A stretch of DNA of 7,066 bases. Origin: Bifidobacteriaceae bacterium (GTDB lineage Bacteria > Actinomycetota > Actinomycetes > Actinomycetales > WQXJ01). The notes under the pieces are model-generated. The model had not been told where the DNA came from and did no database searches. It worked only from the letters and a program-made list of their open reading frames with translations. The DNA is taken from contig JAIRNM010000032.1 in the NCBI GenBank assembly GCA_031258055.1, positions 1 to 7,066 on the forward strand, given 5' to 3'. Positions 1-5,856 of this stretch are shown here, one piece after another (position 1 is the first letter of the stretch; the number at the start of each line of letters is the position of its first letter). Both the position numbers and the translations under genes were made by a program.

Positions 1-462
1 CTCGCCGTGAGTCAGGACTTCGCCTGGGATCTGTTCATGGATCGGTAGGATGCCCTCGACCTCGCCCAGGTCGATGTGGACAACCCTTGTGTCGCGGATT
101 CCCACCACTGTGCCGGTGACGATGTCATTCTCGCGGGCTTGGAAGGTGCCGACGACTTGGGCGTCTTCGGCGTCCCGCAAGCGCAGGACAATGACCTGGC
201 GCGCGGTCGCGGCCGCGATCCGGCCGAAGTCTCTGGGCGTGTCATCCCATTCGCGGACCAAGGAGCCCTCTTCGTCCCGCTCTTGCGCCCACACAGTCAC
301 ATGGCCGGTCTTGCGGTCTAGTTCCACCCGTGAAAAAGGTTGGGCTCCGGGCGTTCGCTCATAAGCCGTTCGCATCGCTTGTTCGATCGCCGGAATCAAT
401 ACCCTGAGTGGAATGTCGCGCTCAGTTTCCAGAGATCGCAGCTCCGCCATGTTGATGTCCAT
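1..462 (-). CDS. nusA: Transcription termination/antitermination factor NusA, N-terminal part (runs off left edge)
   Basis: NusA binds RNA polymerase and RNA, and modulates pausing, intrinsic termination and antitermination in the cytoplasm. The 154 visible codons match the actinobacterial NusA N-terminus. It opens MDINMAELRSLETERDIP. Residues about 1-107 form the RNA-polymerase-binding N-terminal domain, including the family stretch DFGRIAAATARQVI (79-92) and LRLRDAE (93-99). From about residue 112 (NDIVTGTVVGI) the S1 RNA-binding domain begins, and it is cut by the window edge; the KH domains lie outside. The ATG at 460-462 is preferred because GGGGAGG (470-476 on the plus strand, read in reverse) ends 7 nt upstream; an in-frame ATG at 450 has no comparable site. 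The gene is divergent from the lipoprotein gene. rimP, which commonly precedes nusA, is not upstream here. Identity is seen directly from the conserved residues. Confidence 0.96.
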   Translation of the reverse strand, partial: MDINMAELRSLETERDIPLRVLIPAIEQAMRTAYERTPGAQPFSRVELDRKTGHVTVWAQERDEEGSLVREWDDTPRDFGRIAAATARQVIVLRLRDAEDAQVVGTFQARENDIVTGTVVGIRDTRVVHIDLGEVEGILPIHEQIPGEVLTHGE

Positions 463-469
463 CGGTCCG

Positions 470-494
470 CCTCCCCACTTGGCCCTGTGGGGCC
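470..494 (-). promoter_or_regulatory. nusA leader with two competing hairpins, one covering the ribosome-binding site
   Basis: Read on the minus strand, the leader just ahead of nusA can form two exclusive stems. One pairs GGCCC with GGGCC (490-494 with 481-485, 4-nt loop). The other pairs CCCCAC with GTGGGG (487-492 with 473-478, 8-nt loop) and takes in the GGGGAGG Shine-Dalgarno at 470-476. They share bases 490-492, so only one can form at a time. A possible minus-strand -10 box TAGACT lies at 538-543, which would put the hairpins in a leader of about 70 nt; no good -35 accompanies it. The pairing is seen; a regulatory role is inference, though nusA expression is known to be controlled through its leader in some bacteria. 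Confidence 0.4.
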
Positions 495-498
495 TTTT
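481..498 (+). terminator. Short hairpin plus T-run (terminator-like on plus strand)
   Basis: GGCCC-TGTG-GGGCC (481-494) followed by TTTT (495-498) has the form of a small intrinsic terminator reading on the plus strand, opposite to nusA and ahead of the lipoprotein gene. The stem is only 5 bp and the T-run is short. Nothing obvious upstream needs terminating on that strand, except antisense transcription through nusA. The same bases form one of the two leader hairpins on the nusA strand, so the terminator reading is uncertain. Confidence 0.25.
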
Positions 499-526
499 CA
501 CTTGTGGTCTTCTGTTGTGTTTCTGA

Positions 527-618
527 CTTTGGCGACGAGTCTACTAACTGGCAGGATGAATCCGATGCCCAAATCACACCGAACCGCCGCAGGCCGCTGT
601 TTTCTTTGGCGACGAGTC
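527..618. repeat. 15-bp direct repeat flanking the lipoprotein start
   Basis: CTTTGGCGACGAGTC occurs exactly at 527-541 and at 604-618, 77 bp apart. The first copy is in the divergent promoter gap. The second lies inside the signal-peptide coding region of the lipoprotein (around Leu-Trp-Arg-Arg). The offset is not a multiple of three, so it is not a repeated peptide. It may be a local duplication or a paired regulator site; no function is shown. Confidence 0.5.
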
Positions 619-1461
619 CTGGCCGCCACCTGCCTGGCGACGCTTATCGGCGCCAGCACCGCCTGTTCCGAAGAACCCTCGGCGGCTGAACAAGCCGCCG
701 CCTCCGACATGGAAAACCTCGCGGCTGCACTGACCACTCTGGGGCCGCGGGCAGCATCCTGCTCCTCCGCTCCTCCGGCCGGGCTGTCCGCCGAGGGACT
801 AGCGCTCCTGGCCGCTCACGCACCGGCTTGGTCCTCAGCCGTTCATGCGGCCAACCCCGATTTGGGTGCGAACGGGTCCGCTGACGCGGTAGCTGCCTCC
901 AACTGCGAGCCCGCTGAGTTGCGGCGCGGCCTGGCGCGAGTGAGGGCTTTGTCCGTCCGGCTGGCCGGTTCGTCTGGGGATGCCGTCCTGGTTTCCTTGA
1001 CCCGGGCCAGCGCCGTTGATGAAGTGATTTTGTTCGACACGCCGGTCCGCGAGGACCTCCCCACCATTGAAGACTTGGCTTCGCTGGACGCAGCCCAGTT
1101 GGCGGACCTCGCTTTGGCGGAAGACCAGGCCGGTTTCGTCGGCGAGTTCTTAGCCGCCAACGTGCCCGATGCCGACCTCCAAGAGCAACTATCAGCCGCC
1201 GCCGTCCTCCACCGCGACCGCGGCCAGGCCCTCGCTACCCTCGCCGCTGGCGACGATCCCCGCCGGGCCGCCTACCAACAAGGCGAAAGACCAGCCGACC
1301 GTCAGGGGGCCGCTGACCGCTGGGGCCAAGTGGAGTTAGCTTTGGCCAGCCATTATGCCGCCCTACCGATGAGTTCCGGGGCTGACCGAATGGTCACCTG
1401 GCAACTGCTAGAGGCCGCCAGTTGGGGCGCGCCCCTCCCCGCCCTGCCCTTCCTCGACTAA
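565..1461 (+). CDS. DUF4439-like (ferritin-like fold) lipoprotein
   Basis: Predicted exported lipoprotein of 298 residues with no known reaction. Residues 1-33 form a signal peptide: a basic N-region ending in Trp-Arg-Arg, the hydrophobic stretch VLAATCLATLIGA, then Ser-Thr-Ala before Cys34, a slightly loose lipobox (Ser rather than Leu at -3). A middle region (about 40-155) carries two further cysteines, 66 and 114, which could pair outside the cell. The C-terminal part (about 172-298) resembles DUF4439, a ferritin-like helical domain of actinobacteria: LALAEDQAGF with Glu186, AAAVLHRDRG with His216, and the typical ending LEAASWGAPLPALP. The start is placed at ATG 565 because AGGA (553-556) is 8 nt upstream; ATG 556 is an in-frame alternative that would sit on top of that site. 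A similar protein lies between proS and nusA in mycobacteria (Rv2844 position). Convergent with proS. Confidence 0.75.
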   Translation: MPKSHRTAAGRCFLWRRVLAATCLATLIGASTACSEEPSAAEQAAASDMENLAAALTTLGPRAASCSSAPPAGLSAEGLALLAAHAPAWSSAVHAANPDLGANGSADAVAASNCEPAELRRGLARVRALSVRLAGSSGDAVLVSLTRASAVDEVILFDTPVREDLPTIEDLASLDAAQLADLALAEDQAGFVGEFLAANVPDADLQEQLSAAAVLHRDRGQALATLAAGDDPRRAAYQQGERPADRQGAADRWGQVELALASHYAALPMSSGADRMVTWQLLEAASWGAPLPALPFLD

Positions 1462-1488
1462 CCAGCCCCGGCCGCTGGGAGCACCCAC

Positions 1489-1519
1489 CGGAACACCTGG
1501 TGCCAGGCACGGTGTTCCG
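1489..1519. terminator. Nested hairpin between convergent genes, likely bidirectional terminator
   Basis: CGGAACACC (1489-1497) pairs perfectly with GGTGTTCCG (1511-1519). Inside the loop, TGCC (1501-1504) can pair with GGCA (1506-1509). The structure fills the 67-bp gap between the lipoprotein stop and the proS stop, where a terminator working in both directions would be expected. No strong T-run follows on either strand, which is common in high-GC actinobacteria, so termination activity is inferred from position and symmetry. Confidence 0.55.
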
Positions 1520-1528
1520 ATTTGAGCG

Positions 1529-3328
1529 TTAACTGGACTGGAGGGCGGCGGTGACGGTGGCGGCGGTGACGGTGGCGGCATCGGCCACAGGCAGTTCAAG
1601 GACGGTGGCGGCTTGGCGGTCGCGGAACTCGACCACGCCGCTGGCCAGGCCACGTCCGACCACCAAAATGTACGGCACGCCTAAGAGCTCAGCGTCTGCG
1701 AATTTGACCCCAGCGGACACACCCAGGCGGTCGTCGTACAAGACTTCTAGGCCTGTCTCTTCGAGGCTGGTCGCCAAGTCGTCAGCGGCAGCGAAAATGG
1801 CGGGATCCTTGCCTGTCGCCACCACGTGAATGTGGGCGGGTGCGACATGGACGGGCCAGATCAAGCCACGCTCGTCGTGGTACTTCTCCGCTAGGGCCGC
1901 TACCGCCCTGGTCACGCCAATGCCGTAAGAGCCCATCGTGACCGTCACCAGCTTGCCATTGCGGTCCAAGACTTTCAGGTCGAGAGCCTGGGCGTATTTG
2001 CGGCCCAATTGGAAAATGTGGCCCAGTTCGATCCCCCGGGCCATCTCCAACGGCCCCGAACCGTCCGGGGCCGGATCGCCCGCGCGAACCTCAGCCACGT
2101 CGATCACTGGCTGGCCCTCCTGGCCAGCCGCCAAGAAATCCCTTCCCGCCACCAAAGAGAAAACGTGCTGGTCAACGGCGTTGGCGCCGGTAATCCAACT
2201 GGTTCCAGCGACCACCCTGGGGTCCAAGAAGTACGGTACGGCCTTGGCTGGATCGGGCGCGTTCGCGCCCAGCACCGCCGGGCCAATGTAGCCGCGCACC
2301 AATTCCGGGTGGGACGCGAAGTCCTCGTCCGTGGCTGGTTCCGCCTCGGCCGGGAAGACCGCGGCAGCCAAACGCACCGGGTCGACGTCCCGGTCACCAG
2401 GGATGCCAACAACCATCAGCCCTCGCTCACCGGAGGGCTGAGTCACAGCTAAGACCACGTTCTTCAGGGTGTCGGCGGCGGCCCAAAGCTGGCCGTCGGC
2501 GCGCGGCTGGTCTTGGTTGGCGGCATCGACCAACGTCTCAATGGTGGTCGTGCCGGGAGTGGGCTCGACGTGCGCCGGGGGCAGCCCTTCGATTGGACGG
2601 GGTGGCGGCGCGACCGTTGCCACCGCCTCGACGTTGGCGGCATAGCCCCCGGCTGAGCGCACGTAGGTGTCTTCGCCAACCGGCGTGGGATGCAAGAACT
2701 CCTCAGAGCGCGACCCGCCCATCGCCCCGCTCATGGCCGACACGATCACCGTATCCAAACCCAAACGGTCGAATGTCCGCTGGTAGGCTTCACGCTGCGC
2801 CTCATAAGCCCGGTCTAGCCCGGCGTCATCGACGTCGAAGGAATAGGCGTCTTTCATGACGAACTCGCGGCCGCGTAACAGACCCGCCCGCGGCCGCGCT
2901 TCATCCCGATACTTGGTCTGAACTTGATAGAGCATCAAAGGCAGATCCTTGTAACTCGAACACATGTCCTTGACCAGCAAGGTGAATACTTCTTCGTGCG
3001 TCGGCGCCAGCAACATGGGCGCTTCCTTGCGGTCCTCTAAACGGAACATATTCGGTCCGTAATCAACCCAACGCCCGCTCGCCTGATACGGCTCAGCTGG
3101 CAGCAAGGCCGGGAAGCGAACCTCCTGTCCGCCAATCCGGTCCTGTTCTTGGCGCACGATCCGCTCGACTTTCGCCAGGACACGCAATCCGAGCGGCAGC
3201 CAGGCGTAGATTCCAGGCGCCTGGCGCCGGATATAACCGGCCCTGACCAGCAGCTTGTGCGAGTCCACTTCGGCATCGGCCGGGTCCTCACGCAGGGTCT
3301 TGACAAACAGTTTCGTCATCCGCAGCAC
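1529..3328 (-). CDS. proS: Prolyl-tRNA synthetase, bacterial type with editing insertion
   Basis: Class II aminoacyl-tRNA synthetase that activates proline with ATP and charges tRNA-Pro in the cytoplasm. The 599-residue length fits bacterial ProS. Motif 1 lies around [14 protein letters not shown] (38-51). It is followed by LAPTHEE (107-113), motif 2 with [18 protein letters not shown] (139-156), and motif 3 GSYGIGVTR (466-474). Between motifs 2 and 3, about residues 225-410, lies the YbaK-like insertion domain that clears mischarged tRNA; TLKNVV (287-292) holds its characteristic lysine, Lys289. The C-terminal anticodon-binding domain (about 493-580) includes [20 protein letters not shown]. 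The GTG at 3326-3328 is preferred: AAGGTG sits 6 nt upstream and homologs begin MLRM; ATG at 3317-3319 is the alternative. The last residues come from a 15-bp tandem repeat. The gene lies 88 bp downstream of the nuclease gene. Confidence 0.97.
   Translation of the reverse strand: MLRMTKLFVKTLREDPADAEVDSHKLLVRAGYIRRQAPGIYAWLPLGLRVLAKVERIVRQEQDRIGGQEVRFPALLPAEPYQASGRWVDYGPNMFRLEDRKEAPMLLAPTHEEVFTLLVKDMCSSYKDLPLMLYQVQTKYRDEARPRAGLLRGREFVMKDAYSFDVDDAGLDRAYEAQREAYQRTFDRLGLDTVIVSAMSGAMGGSRSEEFLHPTPVGEDTYVRSAGGYAANVEAVATVAPPPRPIEGLPPAHVEPTPGTTTIETLVDAANQDQPRADGQLWAAADTLKNVVLAVTQPSGERGLMVVGIPGDRDVDPVRLAAAVFPAEAEPATDEDFASHPELVRGYIGPAVLGANAPDPAKAVPYFLDPRVVAGTSWITGANAVDQHVFSLVAGRDFLAAGQEGQPVIDVAEVRAGDPAPDGSGPLEMARGIELGHIFQLGRKYAQALDLKVLDRNGKLVTVTMGSYGIGVTRAVAALAEKYHDERGLIWPVHVAPAHIHVVATGKDPAIFAAADDLATSLEETGLEVLYDDRLGVSAGVKFADAELLGVPYILVVGRGLASGVVEFRDRQAATVLELPVADAATVTAATVTAALQSS
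1544..1579. repeat. 15-bp tandem repeat in the 3' end of proS
   Basis: GGCGGCGGTGACGGT is present twice head to tail (1544-1558, 1559-1573), with six bases of a third copy (1574-1579). On the proS strand it encodes the repeated pentapeptide Ala-Ala-Thr-Val-Thr near the C-terminus (about residues 584-595). The unit keeps the reading frame, so copy number could change without breaking the enzyme. Confidence 0.8.
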
Positions 3329-3404
3329 GCCCTACACCTTACCGACCGTTCCAGCCCAGCCGTGCGCCGCTGCCCGATGCCGTCCACCTTGCGGCGTCTT
3401 CGGC

Positions 3405-3417
3405 ACCTAGGCTAGGT
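3405..3417. repeat. Small inverted repeat at the nuclease stop, ahead of proS
   Basis: ACCTAG (3405-3410) and CTAGGT (3412-3417) are exact inverted halves around a single base. The element overlaps the last base of the nuclease stop codon and lies about 77 bp upstream of proS. On the minus strand it offers TAGCCT and TAGGTG, either of which could serve as a -10 box for proS, but no matching -35 is evident. It could equally be a small operator or chance. Confidence 0.3.
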
Positions 3418-4310
3418 CAGGTATCGGCGTTGATCCTGCCGAGTTCGTCCAGGCTCAAACCAGTGACCTCGGAAACCGTGGTTCTGTCCATACCCCGCGC
3501 TAGCATCCGACCCGCCACCAGCCGAGCTTCCGCTGCCTTGCCCTGTTCACGGCCCTTCTCAAAGCCCCGGTCTTCGGCGTAGAGGATTTGGGCTTCCCAG
3601 GTGGCGTTGGCCTTCTCCAACACATCAACCATGTCACGTTCCTCCCTCCCCAAGTTCACGTACTCCATCATCTTAGCGGCCTCCACGATGTAACCAGGAG
3701 CCCCAACCGGAGCCTCACCACTCAACAAAAAGTCCCGCCACAGCCGCTGAACCGGACTCAACCCACCGGTCTTACCCAACTCGAAATAGCCCACCCGCAG
3801 CAAATCCGGCACCATCGCCTCTTTCAACACCGAATCAAACAACTGAAACATATGCAACGCGTTCGGACCGTCCCGGAACGATTCGCCCACAATATTCAAT
3901 GCGTAAACCGGTCGCAACGGAGCATACCGGTAATCCAAACCACGTTCCCCCTCAACAACTGTCTTGCTATAGTGACCGACGAACCGATCACATAAGTAAT
4001 ACACTGACCTTTGAGTGAAAAACCTCCCCACATGCAACTGCATCTCAATGATCACATCCGCCACATTCACCGCCAACGTCACATCACGGAACGTCTCCTG
4101 CAACCGACGTAACTCCTCACCGTCCTTTATCACGTCGACCGGGCTAATCGAGTACGGGTTCTCAATACGGATCTCATCAACCCCCACCTCAACGCTAAAG
4201 AAATCAGAAATGAACCCCTGAATCACCGCCTTATGATCCTCCGACCCGAGCAGTTTCTTAAACGCCAGATCGCCCGTCGGCGACAGCCGACGACCGCCAT
4301 CATCCATCAC
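3417..4310 (-). CDS. Rpn family / PD-(D/E)XK nuclease 'transposase-type' protein
   Basis: Resembles the PDDEXK_2 / Rpn family (often labelled putative transposase), whose E. coli members are DNA nucleases that promote RecA-independent recombination. The 297-residue length suits the family. The N-terminus has SPTGDLAFKKLLGSEDHK (10-27). The presumed nuclease core has Asp76 (in FRDVTL), then DVIIEMQLH with Glu89 and Gln91, followed by RFFTQRSVYYLCDRFVGHY (96-114). The tail has charged FEKGREQGKAAEAR (250-263) and an HTH-like end, VTGLSLDELGRI. GTG 4310 is chosen because AAGGAG (4319-4324) is 8 nt away; ATG 4307 is 11 nt away. The gene is visibly richer in A/T and in codons such as AAC/CAA/GTT than proS, suggesting acquisition. 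No terminal inverted repeats or target duplications are seen. The family is clear; activity is not shown. Confidence 0.88.
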   Translation of the reverse strand: MMDDGGRRLSPTGDLAFKKLLGSEDHKAVIQGFISDFFSVEVGVDEIRIENPYSISPVDVIKDGEELRRLQETFRDVTLAVNVADVIIEMQLHVGRFFTQRSVYYLCDRFVGHYSKTVVEGERGLDYRYAPLRPVYALNIVGESFRDGPNALHMFQLFDSVLKEAMVPDLLRVGYFELGKTGGLSPVQRLWRDFLLSGEAPVGAPGYIVEAAKMMEYVNLGREERDMVDVLEKANATWEAQILYAEDRGFEKGREQGKAAEARLVAGRMLARGMDRTTVSEVTGLSLDELGRINADT

Positions 4311-4577
4311 AAGCCCATCTCCTTGACGCGCACCAACACTGGACCCTCCAGCACCACAACCGAACCTACAACCCGACACTGACACGGTAATGGCGTAATG
4401 ACCAGACCTGACAAGACGACATCGGGCAACGTTCCGGCTTGGCGTCAGAGTGGCGGGAGACGCTGGCCGGATCCGGCTACCGCTCGGGCAGCCAGACATC
4501 GCCGACACTTCGATTGACGGACGACGCACCGGGTCGGCACTGGCACACTGTTGCGGCTTCGTCGCCCCAGGGCGTTC
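4311..4577. other. Intergenic region between LPXTG protein and nuclease genes
   Basis: No convincing gene is present; the open frame that extends upstream of the nuclease has no family-like residues. The gap holds a perfect 12-bp palindrome, GCCGGATCCGGC (4466-4477), and next to it a weak stem GCGTC/GACGC (4442-4446 with 4459-4463) that could help end the LPXTG transcript. A possible nuclease promoter on the minus strand is TAGGTT (4363-4368), preceded by TG, with ATTACC 17 nt upstream (4386-4391); the -35 match is poor. Confidence 0.4.
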
Positions 4578-5699
4578 CTATGTACGAGTCAGCACCTGGC
4601 GGCGGCGCACACAAGCAATACCAGCCACGACCAGCAGCAGGCCGCCGATGCCGACCGGCCAGGTCACGTCTCCAATGCCGGTGTTCGGCAACTTCGGCTT
4701 CGCTGCGCCCGAACTGGCACTTGACGATGGCGTAGCATCGGTCTGCGAAACGTTGACTACCAGTGGCACTTCAAGGCTACCGTTGAGGCTCTCGACCGTG
4801 AACACGTACGACCCGTTTGGCAGCGACTTTAAGAATGCCTCAGTCAACTCAATCTCACAGCCGCCAAGTACTCCTTCGACGACGTAATTGCCCGGGTCAA
4901 CCGTCTGCCCGTTGAGGATTAACCGGACGAAACTCGCCGCTTCAAACCCGAGCATCGTGAAAACTGAGCCACTGCCGGTCCATTCGCCAAACTCTGCGAC
5001 GTCACCCACGACAGAGACGTGGTAGGTCTTAGTGGTGGTTCCATCCGCACCAGTGACTATGTACTCCACCGTCCTGGTGAAGTTCTGGGGGCCGGTCGGC
5101 GTAACGGTGGCACCTGGACTGGTCGTAATGGTAGGTTCCACGCTGGTCACGTCTGCCCCGGGGGCCAAGAAGACAAGAATGCTCTCACCGTAAACTAGGC
5201 CGGGAACACCATTAATGCTGAATGATATGATGTCGGCGGAACCGGTCTGCGGCTCCCATGCTGGAATGGGAAACACGCCGGACCACACTTCGTAACCCTC
5301 GTGGTCAGGGTCCGACGTCCAAGGCCAGAGCGAGAGTTCGAGCTCCGTTACACCGCCCACGGCGAACGGCCCCAATTCGTGATGACCGAGTTCAAGAAAA
5401 CGCGCAAAGCAGCCGCGATCTGAGTCACAAATGTATAGGTCCAGCGTTTCCGCCCAGCCCATGTCTCCGCTCAAGTCAAGCGTGATCACATACTCGTCCT
5501 CACCAGTGCGTAGAACCTCAACGTTCGACACAGCTACGGTTGGATCGCCAACCGCAGCATCGCCCCCCACCGCATCCGTCGAAGGATCTCCCTCCGCGAA
5601 GCTAGCACCGACCGGTAGGGACACCGCCAGAGCTAACGCCGCCGCCAAGGCAGCGCCGCAAGCGCCAATCCGATGCCGCAAGGGAAAGCTCGTAATCAT
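4578..5699 (-). CDS. Secreted LPXTG cell-wall-anchored surface protein
   Basis: A sortase substrate of 373 residues, expected to be covalently attached to peptidoglycan. Residues 1-35 are a signal peptide (basic FPLRHR, hydrophobic ALAAALALAVSLPV, likely cleavage after Ser-Phe-Ala35). The mature part has an N-terminal module (about 52-150) with Cys91 and Cys97. Next comes a beta-sandwich like the DUF5018/cadherin-like surface domains (about 155-232: IISFSINGVPG ... TVEYIVTGADGTTTKTYHVSV). A second beta domain follows (about 243-317), resembling X2-type modules (NYVVEGVLGGCEIELTEAFLKSL, then PNGSYVFTVES). After a Ser/Ala linker come LPNTG (337-341), a hydrophobic segment (347-364) and the tail RRRQVLTRT. 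AGGAG (5707-5711) lies 7 nt before ATG 5699, fixing the start. Ligand unknown; adhesion or carbohydrate binding is a guess. No sortase gene lies nearby. Confidence 0.9.
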   Translation of the reverse strand: MITSFPLRHRIGACGAALAAALALAVSLPVGASFAEGDPSTDAVGGDAAVGDPTVAVSNVEVLRTGEDEYVITLDLSGDMGWAETLDLYICDSDRGCFARFLELGHHELGPFAVGGVTELELSLWPWTSDPDHEGYEVWSGVFPIPAWEPQTGSADIISFSINGVPGLVYGESILVFLAPGADVTSVEPTITTSPGATVTPTGPQNFTRTVEYIVTGADGTTTKTYHVSVVGDVAEFGEWTGSGSVFTMLGFEAASFVRLILNGQTVDPGNYVVEGVLGGCEIELTEAFLKSLPNGSYVFTVESLNGSLEVPLVVNVSQTDATPSSSASSGAAKPKLPNTGIGDVTWPVGIGGLLLVVAGIACVRRRQVLTRT

Positions 5700-5774
5700 G
5701 TTGACGCTCCTAGCAATAGAGTCTTGGGGACCGGCCGTCTCGACAGACAGCGGCTCTGATTGAGCACGATAACG

Positions 5775-5781
5775 CCCCCCC
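5775..5781. repeat. Seven-base homopolymer (C on plus, G on the gene strand) upstream of the surface-protein gene
   Basis: CCCCCCC at 5775-5781 lies about 76 bp upstream of the LPXTG start codon, immediately below a minus-strand TTGACT (5785-5790) that resembles a -35 box. Such tracts can change length during replication. Without a clear -10 box the promoter cannot be fixed, so an effect on expression is only possible. Confidence 0.45.
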
Positions 5782-5802
5782 GTTAGTCAAGACGGGCTGG
5801 CG

Positions 5803-5846
5803 TCACAGGTCTGCCATCACAGCATGTGATCACAGCAGCGTCACAG
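5803..5846 (-). promoter_or_regulatory. Cluster of four CTGTGA hexamers upstream of the surface-protein gene
   Basis: TCACAG (CTGTGA on the gene strand) occurs exactly at 5803-5808, 5817-5822, 5830-5835 and 5841-5846, with starts 14, 13 and 11 bp apart. Embedded inverted repeats are ATCACA-GCA-TGTGAT (5816-5830), TGTGATCACA (5825-5834) and GTCAC-A-GTGAC (5840-5850). The block lies between the acetyltransferase stop and the LPXTG gene, about 105-150 bp upstream of the latter, the usual place for operators. The repeats are seen directly; binding by a regulator is inferred. The spacing does not match a CRP/GlxR site. Confidence 0.4.
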
Positions 5847-5856
5847 TGACCGCGCT

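Noticed and set aside
515..547. Plus-strand promoter for the lipoprotein (TTGTGT with TCTACT or TACTAA)
   Set aside because: Spacings of 19-21 bp and weak matches; the start would also fall on the ribosome-binding site.
340..564. Upstream extension of the lipoprotein frame to 340
   Set aside because: It would overlap the antisense start of nusA and place a signal peptide and lipobox in the middle of the protein; ATG 565 has a ribosome-binding site and a normal signal peptide directly after it.
1551..2452. Plus-strand open frames across proS
   Set aside because: They are antisense shadows of a strongly conserved gene and have arginine/proline/serine-rich, low-complexity translations.
4311..4529. 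N-terminal extension of the nuclease to 4529
   Set aside because: The added 70-odd residues are Ser/Arg/Gly-rich with no family resemblance, while AAGGAG and the family-like N-terminus support a start at 4310 or 4307.
3329..4577. Complete insertion sequence around the nuclease
   Set aside because: No terminal inverted repeats or target-site duplications were found; the short palindromes at 3405-3417 and 4466-4477 do not match each other.
5759..5790. LPXTG promoter made of TTGACT (5785-5790) and CTCAAT (5759-5764)
   Set aside because: The spacing is 20 bp and the -10 lacks the leading TA, so it cannot be called a promoter with confidence.
5825..5834. TGTGATCACA as a CRP/GlxR operator
   Set aside because: The half-sites abut instead of being separated by six bases, so the known consensus is not met.
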